From contig NC_071354.1 in NCBI RefSeq assembly GCF_943734655.1, positions 73,599,338 through 73,663,337 of the forward strand: DNA of 64,000 nucleotides. The letters are read 5' to 3'. The stretch is from Sabethes cyaneus (lineage: Eukaryota; Arthropoda; Insecta; Diptera; Culicidae). The notes under the pieces were generated by a model, which made no database searches, was not told the DNA's origin, and was given only the letters and a program-made list of their open reading frames with translations. The position numbers and the translations under genes are program-made. This document shows, one piece after another, positions 1-11,118 of this stretch (position 1 is its first letter; each line of letters starts with the position of its first letter).

Positions 1-2755
1 CTTATTAAATAGTAAGCCGCATCTTGTTACTCGTACTTTTACCGTGCATGAGAATTCCAGTGTACAGCCGATTCTATACAGTGCTTACCTGCAAAAGGAA
101 AAGTAAAGAAACCAGTTAATTATAATTGATTACGGCTAAAAACGGTGAGAAAGTAAACAAACATTCATAGAATGGTAGGCTAAAAGCATCGGCAACCTAA
201 CTTTCCTCCACGCTAGTCTACATTTTTCAAGTGTACCAAACTCTGCTTTTGGTTTGCAAGAACTTCAAGCGGTCACGGTATTGCGTCTGCGATTACTACC
301 AACATAATTTGCTCTGACTTGTTATTAACTTGTTCCTTTCTATGCATTTTTTCGAATCAACGCACCGTGTGAACGCAACAGTAGTGTTATATCGGATAGC
401 TCGGAAACGTGGAAACGCCAATTGCCGTATCGAGCAGATGAAGCGTTAACGCATAAAGAGCAAAGGAATCTATGCTTAAGAAAATGACTGCGTCCGGTAA
501 TTAGAAATCATACGGTTTCAAAGCCGTTTATAACTGTATGGTGGTTAATCGGAATAACGTACAAAATTGTTAGCTTGAGCAGAAAATTCAAACAGGCATT
601 GGGAGGCCTCAACTAAAATGTGCATGAAAATTTGAGCATAAAACATACTTCGATGTAAACGATGAGGATCCCTGATAAAATATTTCTCGAGCCAACCCTG
701 CTGAATTATTCGTAGGGAAAATTGACAATCTGTCAATAGCAATATAAATTAAGTAAGTAAGATAAATTACGTAAGATTGTTGCAGAAGACATCATTCAAC
801 ATCTATTTATACAAATACTATTGCGATTATTGCACAGAATTGTCTTATATAAATAATGTTATTTTCTGGTAGTGATGGTTAAACCTATGAAAAATGCGAT
901 CAAATGTGAAACCGTCAAATAGTTACAATAAAACGATGCTACTTTCGTTTAATATCCAAATACTCGTAACAACTCGATTCATTCAAAAAAATGTCCGAAT
1001 AAAATACATTTCTGTCACAATCGTTCGTATAGCGAAACCGCACAGCAGAACGAAGGCTACCGTTTCCCAACTTCCGAGCCAATTTCTGTTACAAATTTCC
1101 ACATCCATTCTATCGGCGCTGTGAGCCACCGCTTCTGCCAAACGTTGTCACAAACAGGGATAGGATTATAACCAAATTCGTTCGATGGATTTCCAGCCGC
1201 ACTGCTGTCGATGGATTCCACTGGAAATAAATTCTGTATTCAGCATGTCAATTTGCACAGCAGTAATCGTGCTTGCAACAGAAACGCCCGAATACATTGA
1301 ACGCATATCCTGGCTGCTACTTTTACCGGTGCTCCAGTAAAAAATCGCTCGAATACATGCAGTTTGTCCAACACTATTCCATATCTATATAGGTATTCGA
1401 CTCTGGCCTGGCAAACTGTGAATAAAATACAGCAGAGCTGAAAGCAAAGTGCAGCATTCACAAACCAAAAAAAAAATTTCGCATTGAACCTGTTTCCAAC
1501 CAGCTTGGTTTTCCAGTAGTCTGTTTAGCCTTATGGTTTCGACTGCAAAACGGTTCTTATGCAGTGAAGTTGCGCTTTTCACCCTCCGGAAACTATTTTA
1601 CGTACATGACAAAAAAAAGGTTTGATGAGCTGAAAATTCACTAACTGATGTAAGTAGCTATGCACGTGAAATTTTCAAATCATACAACCATCATTCTGGT
1701 GTACCAGTTCAAGGATTAAACAATTCATGGCAAGTCATGTGCAGGGCCACTCACCAATGCTGTACCAGTAAAGGTAATTACGTAGAATCTATTTATAAGC
1801 CATATTGTGATAATGATAACAGAATGTCATTCGAAATCATTCGATTTTAAAAATTAATAGCAGGATATCGTTAAAAAAGTGACAAGGAAGCACATTTTTA
1901 ATATTCTACAATGTAAATTATGTCGGTTCGGCAAACAGTTACGTTACGGTTGTTGATTAAATACACATATATCCTCCTCTGACATAATTTTTATACACTA
2001 AAAGGCGGAAATGGCCTCAATTACGATCTATCTGCAGCGATGCTGCTAGTCGAGTGAGCGTTATTGCCCCCGCAGCGTGTCCGCCCATAAATTGAATCCT
2101 TCCACTGTCATAGTTCGCCTGCGAATTTTGGTTCACTACCGTGTTTATGCCTGCTCAGTGCCGCCCACCTGCCATGACGGCTCACTGCCGGTCCCATTCT
2201 CGTGAGCTACCAAATAATTGTCTCTTATCACAAACAAAGCGCGTCCGTTAACATGAAAATTTCGCATGAAATAAAAAAATGTTAGCGGGCCATCAGAGAA
2301 TACAAGCTTAATTTTCATGACAATGAAAAGTGAGCAGAATAAAAGAGCTCTTCTTTTGTTGAAATTTACGGTCAGATAAAACTATCTAGAAAGCCACAGA
2401 AATTATTGCATTCCTATATTAAATCAGGTGCGATTCCACCTTTGTGTGTTTACACACATAATCGCATAATAATGAAAAAAATCATGAAAAGCTCAGTAAA
2501 AGCTACTATCACAATTTAAAGCTCGAGTCATCTGGACGCACTGTTTATTTCACTGCAGCGCTTCTACTGGTCGGATCAGGAATGTATTGACATCGATTTG
2601 TTTTGAAATCCAGACAAATATTTTTGTTGAATAGTAGCTTATTCAACCGTTGTATAGCTAATCATCGGATAACAGGCGCTTAATAAGCTGTTATACAACA
2701 AAAATGTTTCTTGATATGTTTTCTTTTTCAGAGCTAAAAAGTTCGTCACGATTAA
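1..2755. other. No supported gene; AT-rich intergenic DNA
   Basis: Short open frames occur on both strands but none shows a recognisable domain, codon bias or paired splice signals. Around 2030-2220 the base composition rises in CG without an open frame, which could be an old regulatory or element-derived patch. Nothing further can be supported. Confidence 0.5.
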
Positions 2756-2759
2756 TTTT

Positions 2760-3045
2760 GGTTCAAAGAAGTTATACTTGATGGATTACCTACGAATGGC
2801 CGTAAAAACAAATGGCATAAAATATCTAATGGCCAAATCACGAATGGACGATTCAGAATAGGCCGAAACACGAATGGCCGAACGTCATATTCGCCCAGAA
2901 ATGTTCACGGCCTTCAATTTGTCAAACGTTGCGTACATGCTGTCCTTTCTCGCTACTGCTCGTTCGGATTTAACTAAGGGATAATCCCTACTAGTCAGTA
3001 AACCTAGGAAACTGCATGCACCTAAATAAAAGTAGTTTTTACCGG
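2760..3045. repeat. Fragment of a foldback-type element with an 'aatggccgaa' array
   Basis: From about 2794 to 2885 a short motif of the type cgaatggccgaa is repeated imperfectly roughly every 14-20 bases. About 50 bases further on, 2930-3040 matches the reverse complement of 44935-45058, which is internal sequence of the complete foldback element at 44418-45363; shared landmarks are the stretches around ctgtcc, cgttcgga, taagggataa and cctaggaaa. The layout (array, short spacer, same internal module) is that of one end of a related element. No second array is seen downstream, so this copy is truncated. Confidence 0.55.
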
Positions 3046-3429
3046 GTGAAGAACCTATAAATGATTTCGAGATAATGAGATGGATTTCTTCAACAAGGAC
3101 ATCAATCCATCCAACTGTCTTCAATTCTCTCAAATAAAAAAATATTGAAACAAAATGGTCGCTCAGGTTAACCAACACAGTATCCAAAATATGATGATAA
3201 GTGGTATTCGAAGAAAAGTTCGAGATTATTGTGGTGCAAATTCCAATTGCATAGTAACGAAGCAATGAACAACCAAATCGAATCCAGTCATAGCAACGTA
3301 CTCTGTACGTAGGAGACAATAAATATTCATTCGCTAGCCAGCTCAAACCGTTCAAACCACTTGAGTTTTATGTTTGTCCAACCGCTGCTATCACAATAGC
3401 ACGCTTCTACTGCGAGACTGAAGACTTTC

Positions 3430-3842
3430 TTAAGATTTTTCTGGAAGACGTCATGGGTCTCATTGTTAAAGCAGATTTGCGCCCAACGATATTCCGAAGA
3501 AGAGGACATGGCGGAGTACGATTTCGCCATAGAGGAACTGTTCAGCAGCCTTGCGAATGCCGAACAAAAGCTGGAAAATCTCATGGTCGCGATGATTTTG
3601 AGGAGTCTTCCAAGCTCGTTCGACGCGCTCACCACCACTCTGGAAACCCGGTCGGATGAATGATGTCAAGCAAAAACTCCTGGACGATTGTGCGAAACGG
3701 CTGGGCTCCAGCACGAATAGGGAAAGTGCGCCAAGTGCAGAGGGATTGCCGACAATATGCTCGAGAAAACGAGAAGGAACTGAAGTCCGACAAATCGGGA
3801 AAGCCATTGTCATCCAAGAAACAGGTAAATTACGGTCGTAAA
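3430..3842 (+). pseudogene. Ty1/copia-type Gag fragment (UBN2-like), frameshifted
   Basis: Frame 3463-3663 encodes a segment with the copia Gag pattern: a YSEEEDMAEYDFAIEEL stretch, an AEQKLENLMVAMILRSLP stretch and FDALTTTLETRSDE. After a frameshift near 3660 the homology continues as NDVKQKLLDDCAKRLGSS and fades by about 3842. These are the usual conserved blocks of copia Gag upstream of the zinc knuckle, which is not recognisable here. No protease, integrase, RT or LTR is found nearby, so this is a solo fragment. On the opposite strand it abuts an unrelated RTE-like fragment, consistent with piled-up insertions. Assignment rests on pattern recognition only. Confidence 0.6.
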
Positions 3843-3856
3843 TGACTACCGAGAGT

Positions 3857-4506
3857 ATAAATGTTCTATGGAACAGCAGCTTTACGCGAATTTGCAAACT
3901 ACAAAACATCAGCTGGTAACGAAATCTGTAGAAAGCCAGATCCGCGGCTGCAATTCGTCGTTTTACTTCGCAGTTTACATCGTTGCAACCTGTTACGAAC
4001 GCACCAAGATACAGGAATTCCGCCACTAATTCATATTGCGTAAGGCCTTCTCCACTGCTCTACAGTTGATTCCGATGATATCGACGATATTCGCAAAACC
4101 AAGAAGCATGTGAGATTTCGTGTTGATAGTCCCATTCATTTCCACGTTTGCTCTTCGTATTGCACCTTCCAGGGCAATGTTGCTTCTGTTCATCCAACGT
4201 CACAAAAGGGGCTGAGGTCTCACCCGCCATTCTGACGCGTAATTATGAGCTATCTAGATCTAGCTAGAATCAGCTTAAGTGATTTCGTCAGAAAACTACG
4301 GTTTAGCATCATTTGCTATTGCTAAGTTCGTTTGACTGAATCGTACGTCGCATTCAAGTCCACAAACAGAGGCTGTGGGATGAAACGGGAAGAGTTAGCT
4401 AGAGGGAGAGCCAAATATAGCACTGCTTCTCTAGCGCCTCCGCGAAGATCTAAACCAAACGATGACGATCGATATAGCCATAACTGGAAATGCTTCATGT
4501 ACATAT
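3857..4506 (-). pseudogene. RTE/JAM-like reverse transcriptase fragment, C-terminal half
   Basis: Reading leftwards on the minus strand, 4400-4330 encodes LFVDLNATYDSVKRT, the RT block around the first catalytic Asp. At 4250-4060 a disrupted frame shows GAIRRAN-like and SHMLLGFANIVDIIGIN blocks, and 4026-3870 encodes FLYLGAFVTGCNDVNCEVK followed by RRIAAADLAFYRFRYQL. That order matches the RT palm to thumb of mosquito RTE-like elements. The catalytic box that should read F/YADD is FANI here, and several stops and frameshifts separate the blocks, so it is dead. It lies head to head with the plus-strand RTE-like element that starts near 4.6 kb. Confidence 0.65.
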
Positions 4507-5596
4507 TATAACAGCTACGTAAGCTATGAGGTGCGAACTTCAGCTCCTATTCCCCAGGTGAGGACTCAAAGGTAACGGACACGGCAAAGAACAAGGGAAC
4601 GATTTATGGATAACGATTGTAGACGATAACGTTATGAAATGGAATATCCGAACTCTCTATGAATCAGTAGTGCAGGCTCGTATTAGACTGTATATGTGTG
4701 TTGAGAATTAAAGACAAATTCATCAACTACAGAGTAACCTATGTTTACGCAAAGATAAATGATAAATACGATGATGTTGAGGCTCGAGCAAAACTTTCGA
4801 TAGTACTCAAAATACGACGTAAAAATCATCATCGGAGATGCAAATGCGCAAATCGGGAGAGAGGAATTCTTTCGTCTTGCCATTGGAAAACACAGCCTTG
4901 ATCTGTCGACAACGGTCTGTGAACTTTGCCGCGGCCAGAGATATCGTCATTTGTAGCACCTACTTTCTACGTCTAACACATTCTTAAACACACCTTTAGG
5001 CATCCAAATAGAGACCCAAGCTCTCAGATCGATCATGCCCTGATTGACGGTCGACACTTTTCGGATTGGTCATCGATGTACGGTCTTGTCGGAGACCAAA
5101 TGTCGACTCTGACCACTATCTCGTCGTGGGTAAGATTCGTGCAAGGTTATCAAGCGCGGCGAAGACTCGCACTGAGAAGACGCTACGTTTCAACATCTAG
5201 CGGTTGACGGCAGATGTTGTGGCAGCGGATTACGCCAGAAAGCTTGATCAACAAATCGCAGAACAGCAGGAAAAAAAAGGAAGAAGATATAAGTGGGCTG
5301 TGAAGAAACCTCCATGTTGCCATTGAAATAACTGCGAGAGAGGTGGTAGGCACGACGCGTGGAGGATAGAACAACTGGTTTGACGCCGAATGTCAGAGAG
5401 TGATACTCTCAACCAGGTCAGGAGTCATTCTCACTGCGGCTACACGAACAGAGAAAGGTATAGAGAGACTAGAGCTACGGAAAAAGAACTCATTGTCTAA
5501 AAAGCGCGAATACGAAGAACACGTACTCTTCGACACAGAGGAGCATCGACATGCGGAGTTCTGTTGTGTGCAATGATAGCGTTAGCTACCTATTTA

Positions 5597-6858
5597 AGGC
5601 TTGTTCGCGACAAAATCTGGACACCTCAATTTTGCAATAAAACAAATTTGCTAGAAGTTAAATCCATGAAACAATTTTATAGCATTTCTGTGTGTATAGT
5701 TAATAATTATCAAACAAATTAACATTACTTATTTGGTCTGCATGATAAATTGGCGAACTTTGGAGTTTACCCTTGCCATGAGGGTCAATACAGACTTGTT
5801 GGCAATCAATTTAGCTGCGTTTGTCCAAGATTTTCGAAATTTATCTATAGTTGTTGCTTGTTGTTTGTGCTGGGACAGCTTTCTCTTCGCCAAAGCCCTT
5901 ATACCGCTCGATGGGGCGTAACTCTGGACAGTTAGGTGGATTCCCCTCCTTCGGTACAATATGAACTCCATTAGCATCATACCATTCCAAAACATCTTAG
6001 ACGTAGTGACAGGATGCCAAATCAGGCCAAAACAGCGCGGGTATATCATGGCTGTGTATGAACGGTAACAATCGTTTCTGCAGGCATTCTTCACGGTATA
6101 TTTCCTTGTGAACCATTCCCGTAGGGATGTAACTTTTGCTTGCTAGACCACAGCTGCATATGGCCTGCCATACTAAATATTTTTTGGGGAACTTGGCTTT
6201 CTTCTTTGTCCTAACATGCTCTGCAACGCCATTCAAGACATACCAGGAAGCTGTTTAAAGTCTTCTAGGACATACGTTTCATCGTCCATTATAATGCATG
6301 GAAACTTCGTTGAATATTCGCGATAAAGCTTACGAGCGCGTGTTTTGGCCGTCGTATTTTGCTCATCATTGCGGTTTGGCACAGTCCTCACCTTGAAAGA
6401 CTTTATGCCTTGTCGCTGCTTAGAAATGTGCACGAATGTTGGCGACATTTTTATTTTACGAGCAAGATCTGGTCTCCTCCGTAATATTTGTTTTACCTTC
6501 GCATCCTTGTGGTGGTTCCTCAGATCCGTTTTTGTTCCACTTCCCTTCTTCCTAGCTGTTGTCAAGCGAGTATCGAACGATTTTAAAACACTGTGAACAG
6601 TGCTTGGAGGAAATCCAAGCTTTTTGGCAAGTTTTCTTAACGAGAGATCCGGATTTTCATTGCGACCGCACACAATTGCTTTTCGCACCTGCTCTTCTTT
6701 CGACGCCATTTTACGCTGAACGCTTGTAACAAACAAGTGTTATATTTTCAGAAAGAACAGACATACGTCTTCTACTTGCAAAATATTTCACTCATTGTTA
6801 ATGTATTTCCGAAGCTGTGTGTGTTTAGGGGTGTCCAAATTTTGTCGCGAACAAGCCT
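5597..6858 (-). mobile_element. ITmD37E Tc1/mariner transposon, copy 1 (1,262 bp)
   Basis: The ends are inverted repeats of about 33 bp. The left begins aggcttgttcgcgacaaaat at 5597 and the right ends with its complement at 6858, with two or three mismatches inside. The element is flanked by TA at 5595-5596 and 6859-6860, the expected target duplication. It sits inside the RTE-like element and interrupts its open frame. The transposase runs on the minus strand. Assignment to the ITmD37E group rests on the DDETY, DLASCHY and NPPNCPELRPIE catalytic blocks and their 37-residue spacing. Confidence 0.9.
5740..6709 (-). pseudogene. ITmD37E transposase, degenerate (copy 1)
   Basis: The start is taken at the ATG at 6709, giving MASKEEQVRKAIVCGRNENP followed by a helix-turn-helix region (LRKLAKKLGFPPSTVHSVLK). 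The first catalytic Asp is in CIIMDDETY, the second in WPDLASCHY and the terminal Glu in NPPNCPELRPIE. Counting residues between the last two gives 37. Frame breaks occur after FKQLPGMS near 6235 and just after DLASCHYV near 5995, and the C-terminal tail is scrambled, so it cannot encode an active enzyme. All three catalytic residues survive, which suggests fairly recent decay compared with the retrotransposon it disrupts. Confidence 0.85.
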
Positions 6859-7164
6859 TACTAACATAACGGCGGTAGCAGCCAAGCGGAAGAAGCACTT
6901 TCTGACGCTCTGGAATGGAAAAGTAAACACGGAGATTACCATCCAAGCGGAGATGGCCGTGCTGTAGAGTCACCAGCATAGGAGGAGGCTAATAAGGTAA
7001 TTAGTGAGCTGAAAAACGGTAAAGCTACTGGGAAGCATGGTATCCCGGCTGAATTTCTAAAAGCAGAGACGAAGCAATCTAGTGGCTGATTGTCAGGATC
7101 TGGGCGGAAGAATGATTGCCGGAGGAGTGGTTGAATGTCCTCATTTGAGCTTTTTTCTAAAGTA

Positions 7165-8211
7165 AAGCTTGCATCAGACAGTATTGGAACAAAAACAATT
7201 GCGTGTATTTCAGTTATTTATTATAACTTTATAACCGTGATAAAATTATTCATCACGGTTTCGAAAAAATTTTCGAACTTTTCCTGTAATATGGCTCATT
7301 AAGCGGTGCACACTTTCTTCGTCCACCAGGTCTCCATCTGATTGATGTCTTTGACAACTTTTCCCTTTGCTTTGAGTCTCCTCTTCATGATTGCCCAGTA
7401 TTTATCAATAGGGCGAAACTGGGGGCAATTGGGTGGGTTAAGGTCTTTCGGAATAAACTGGACCCCTTTCTCTGCATACCATTTTTGAACGACTTTGCTG
7501 TAATGACAGCTTGCCAAATCTGGCCATGGTTGGATGGTGGTGGGATACAATGAACGGCAAAATTCGTTTTTGGAGACATTCCTTTTGGTACAGTTCCGAC
7601 GTCATTGTCTTATTTGTAACGAAAACTTTTGTTTTTCTGCCACAGCTGCAAATGCCCTGCCAAATCATAAATTTTCATGCAAATTTGTCGCCAAAAACAA
7701 ATTTAAATTTGCTTGGAACATCCCCCCAAGCCGTTGCCATGTAAAATGACCTGGTATTTGTCCGAATTCAGCCTTGACATAGGTTTCATCGTCCATCAGA
7801 AGACACCCGTTGAACTTGGTTAGTACTCGGTCGTATAGCTTTCGAGCACGGATTTTGGCCACACTATTCTGTTTTATGGTTCGGATTGGCTGTTTGCTAG
7901 CTCGATACAACTTGATTCCTTCCCGGAGTCGAATTCTCCTCATGGTACTATGGGCAGCACCGAATTGTTTGGCCAAATCACGGTCCGACAGATTGGGATT
8001 CCTCTTGATAGTCTTCAAAATCTTACCACGCAGCTTCCGGTCGACATTTCATGTTGTTTGTTTACAAAATACAGTCATTTTGCGGAATGTCAAAAATACA
8101 TATGTGAAGCTAACAATTACCGACACGTGGACGCCAAGAACTTCCAAATCCGTCCATTAAGAGCGCTACAATATGAGCAAAAGTTTGTTCCAATTCTAAA
8201 TGAAGCCAGCT
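7165..8211 (-). mobile_element. ITmD37E-related Tc1/mariner transposon, copy 2 (about 1,047 bp)
   Basis: Imperfect terminal repeats share attggaacaaa about 16 bp in from each end; the outer bases read aagcttgcatcag on the left and, complemented, agctggcttcat on the right. TA dinucleotides lie at 7163-7164 and 8212-8213. The repeats differ from those of the neighbouring copy, so it is a separate family of the same D37 group. Both ends are embedded in the RTE-like sequence: the WLNVL block stops just before it and the next RT block resumes after it. The left end has one extra base, so the boundary is good to within one or two bases. Confidence 0.8.
7302..8060 (-). pseudogene. ITmD37E-like transposase, degenerate (copy 2)
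   Basis: Minus-strand blocks in order are TIKRNPNLSDRDLAKQFGAA (helix-turn-helix region, near 8018), LLMDDETYVKAEFGQIPGHF (first catalytic Asp), IWQGICSCGRKTKVFVTNKT, ECLQKRILPFI, DLASCHYSKVVQKWYAEKG (second Asp) and LNPPNCPQFRPIDKYWAIMK. The last catalytic position is Asp instead of the Glu seen in copy 1, 37 residues after the second Asp. Frameshifts lie near 7670 and 7550, and no good ATG is seen upstream of 8018. Either a D37D variant or a point change in a D37E enzyme would explain the last residue. Confidence 0.8.
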
Positions 8212-8222
8212 TACACCGACTC

Positions 8223-8262
8223 GTGTGTTAAAACTATCAAGGCATTGATAGTTTTAACACAC
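8223..8262. repeat. Perfect 18-bp inverted repeat with a 4-base loop
   Basis: Bases 8223-8240 (gtgtgttaaaactatcaa) are the exact complement of 8245-8262, separated by ggca. It lies in the RTE-like sequence just after the right end of the second ITmD37E transposon. The neighbouring RT homology resumes only after the hairpin, so it is probably extra sequence produced by template switching or repair rather than part of the coding region. Confidence 0.85.
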
Positions 8263-8574
8263 ATGTTCAATTCTGCCTGTAAAAGGCTTTCCCAATTCCT
8301 GTTCTGTATACTAAGCCCGTTAGAGGAGTCCTTCGTTGGCAAGTACCCAGCTGTATTTCGTCGCTCCACGTTGGATCAGATGTTTACTCTGCGTCAGTTA
8401 CTAGCCAAGTTCCGAGAATACAAATCGCAGACTTATCAGCTGTTTGTGGACTGTAAGACGGCGTACGATTTCAGGTCATTTAAGGTGACGAAAAAAGTTG
8501 AACTTGGATGGTCGTGATGGATACTGACGTGATTCAGGGAAGGAAGAACAATACACCCAACAAAATTTCAGTGG

Positions 8575-8888
8575 AGACACTTGCATAGTTTGATTGGGAT
8601 TTTGTACAACCAGAAAGCTCAAGATAGCATTCACATCATTCAAACTGAATAGCAAGGACTACATACAGGTTTTGGAAAGCTATTTAGATCACAAAGGATA
8701 CCAAACAGCGTAGTGTATCAACGACCAGAAACTTGATTTGCTCGTCTACTTTAAATCCTGTCGAAAACATCTGGGAAATCCTAGTTCGTAGAATATATAC
8801 CAAGGGCAAGCAGCATTTTTCTCAACCAGTTGTGAATGGCATTACAACCTGCTTTGGCCCATGGATCTCCTAGATTGGTAAAAGGTAA
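8575..8888 (+). pseudogene. Tc1-like (DD34E type) transposase C-terminal fragment
   Basis: The clearest block is STLNPVENIWEILVRRIYTK at about 8745-8805, matching the DxNPIEN..W..L.RR.Y region that carries the terminal Glu of Tc1 transposases. Upstream, near 8640-8700, a disrupted frame reads NSKDYIQVLESYLDHKGYQ. Stop codons and frame changes lie between the blocks, and no terminal repeat could be assigned. It follows directly on the end of the RTE-like homology. Confidence 0.65.
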
Positions 8889-9049
8889 CGAACTACGAAC
8901 CAGGTAATTATAGCTTTAATGCTCCGCCTTTACCTAATTTTCCTTTCTTTCCCCATCAAGTCTTGTCCCACTTTAGGGATACTATGAAGCACCGTCCGTC
9001 TTTTGGATAGACTACTGTTATATATATTTTAAAAATAGTATTTTTTTGT

Positions 9050-9516
9050 CGATGAGCTCAAGGTAGCGATTCTGAAGGATTGAGAAAATATTATGAAATC
9101 TGTGCTTCATAATTTGGTGCCAAATTAAACTTTTCAGGTTATTATCCGCGATGGTAATTTAATTAATGTTTATGATATTGCTATAACAGGTTCGCAAAAA
9201 AAGGTAATCCATTTGTCGAAAAAAAAATTTTTTTTTTGATAGATGAGCTCATCATTGTGACATAAACAAATTAGCTGCCAGCCCAATCAAAGTCTAGCTT
9301 GACGCAACTATCATCACCTTTGATTGTACCCTACTGCTACTGCCCCCAAACCCACACCACACCCAAGCGAGAGCCTTGCCACGCAAAACGCAATAACGTG
9401 TGCCATTATTAACTTTCCCATTGCGGAAAACTCTGTCATCGTTATCAGCCGAAACAACATAATGCACAACATTACCACCGGTATCCACCCGAATACTACC
9501 AGTAACAACAGCCCAG

Positions 9517-9547
<31 letters not shown>

Positions 9548-10780
9548 GAAAAACATTCATATATACGGTAACATATATAACCATAGCCATAGACTCTCGA
9601 AAAACCGCCATCAACCGTTCGAAACTAGTTCATACGGTCCAACGGGTTTCGCCTTGCATTTTCTGCTGGCTGAGCACCACCACCCGATTTCTCCCGGTGA
9701 ATGGGTGGATGGCGCGAGATGTATCACTGAAAGGATTTGACTGATTCAAACCATATATTTATAGTATACCTATATTTTTAAATTAATGTCGGAATATTCA
9801 AAAAAAAAAATATTTTTGTAATTTATTTTACTTTGTGTAAATTTTACTTTCAGATATCAGGTGCCAGGCACTTGCGGCATGAACGGAACGTTCTTAATAA
9901 AAATTAAAATTTTAAAATTTATACAATATACATTTGCATTTTTTAAATATGCATTAAATTACATTTTACTCCACCGTACCCAACCAGCAAGTCCTGCCTT
10001 ACCTTTACCAACCACGTTGCTACACTGAGTGTGGCAACTAACACTCCTGTTCGCTGCTAGCGAGAACGTGGCGACCACGAAGGTTGGCTCTGAGGAGTTT
10101 TCATCCAAAATGTTGTAGTGTTGAGTGCAGTGCCAGTTTGTACCATGGAGATACCTACACGAAATTTAGGACTTTTTACCGCACAAAAGCGTCAACTACT
10201 GATAAGTAGTGTTACGCTACGCTTGTTAGCAACTAACCATCCGCAAACAATTTACTTTGTACTGCAAAGTGACCGCATCCATGCAAGCGCAACAGAGCAT
10301 ATTCACCAAAAAAACAGCGTTAACGAGCAAGGACTGACCTTTTTATGGCAACAATGGTTTGACACATATTCCGTCTGTAGTGACTAATGTGAAGGAAAGA
10401 AAGATCTAGATTTTTAGAAAGCTCTTAAAAAGCTTAGACCAAATTGGATCAACGACAGGTGAAATTCTCATTACTTTTGAAGTTGTAGAATAAATATCAA
10501 TTTAGTCTCCAATATTGTGAACGTCAACTACATAAACATTTCGCTAATATTTAGCGAATAATGTAAAACAAAGTTTACACTTCGAATTATCGAATACACG
10601 ATGTATCTGTACAAAATAACACTTAACGAATACAAACTGACTGTAGTGCAAATATATTTAATGCTTACGATCGAATCGGTTTTTTTTTTGTAGCGGTACC
10701 TTCATGTTAATTTGATTATAGTCTGTTAGTCATTTTCTGTATGTCGCAAAGGTACAAATAGATAATTTCAAAGACCAAAC
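9050..10780. other. No supported gene; contains a (CAG)9 microsatellite
   Basis: The stretch holds A/T homopolymer runs (9180-9240, 9800-9815, 10680-10690) and a frame open for 138 codons at 9324-9740 that contains the CAG run read as serine. That frame has no ATG near its start, no homology that I recognise and no splice signals, so it is not called a gene. Confidence 0.45.
9518..9544. repeat. (CAG)9 microsatellite
   Basis: Nine uninterrupted CAG units, visible directly. Not linked to a supported coding sequence. Confidence 0.95.
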
Positions 10781-10885
10781 CAAGGTTTGCGAAAAAATTG
10801 AATTTAAAAACTTACTAGCTGTTTCCTGTTTTTTAGGAAACTCTTTCGAACAAATGTAGCAACTGGACGGATATTGAAAACTAAC

Positions 10886-11118
10886 CTGCAGAAGCACGTA
10901 ACGGTTTCCTCGACGTCCAGCGGAAGAATGATTCCGGAGCCCCCGATAATCTTGCTGAGATTGCTGCTCGACGCAGACGACGGGCCACCGTCATTATTCG
11001 GAATCGAGGAGTAGCGAACGGAAAGGTTCTTGGAAGCCGAGTTGGTGCGGTTCGTTATGGCATTCAGCACTGCCGTGGTCCACATTCTGGTAAATCGATT
11101 GCCGAAAAAACTGTTCAT
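10886..11118 (-). CDS. Candidate first coding exon of an unrecognised, possibly mitochondrial protein
   Basis: The minus-strand frame from the ATG at 11118 begins MNSFFGNRFTRMWTTAVLNA, is rich in Arg, Asn, Ser and Thr and has no acidic residue for about 45 positions. That composition is typical of a mitochondrial presequence. It continues through KNLSVRYSSIPNNDGG and a serine-rich stretch to LPLDVEETVTCFCR, where tgcttctgcag is followed by gttagt, a plausible donor at 10885. The exon therefore holds 77 codons plus two bases. No second exon was identified to the left, and I do not recognise the family. The upstream 11.2-12.1 kb is CG-richer and could hold the promoter. The presequence idea is inference from composition only. 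Confidence 0.4.

Larger units (their letters stand above)
4560..8520 (+). pseudogene. RTE/JAM-like non-LTR retrotransposon (EN-RT), split by two DNA transposons
   Basis: The endonuclease part lies at 4690-5594, with a LRIKDKFINYRVTYVYAK block followed in another frame by VKIIIGDANAQIGREEFF, the catalytic GDxNAQ segment of AP-type endonucleases. The element resumes at 6861 after the first ITmD37E transposon with an SELKNGKATGKHGIPAEFLK block (RT entry) and WAEE..LPEEWLNVL, then stops at 7164. After the second transposon it continues from 8212 with NSACKRLSQFLFCILSPL, FVGKYPAVFRRSTLDQMFTL and LFVDCKTAYDF, the RT fingers and first Asp. Stops and frameshifts occur throughout, and the palm and thumb beyond 8520 are missing. 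It is a nonfunctional copy that predates both insertions. Confidence 0.75.

Noticed and set aside
9324..9740. Plus-strand frame of 138 codons with a serine run
   Set aside because: The run is a CAG microsatellite, the frame has no ATG near its start, and no homology or splice signals were seen.
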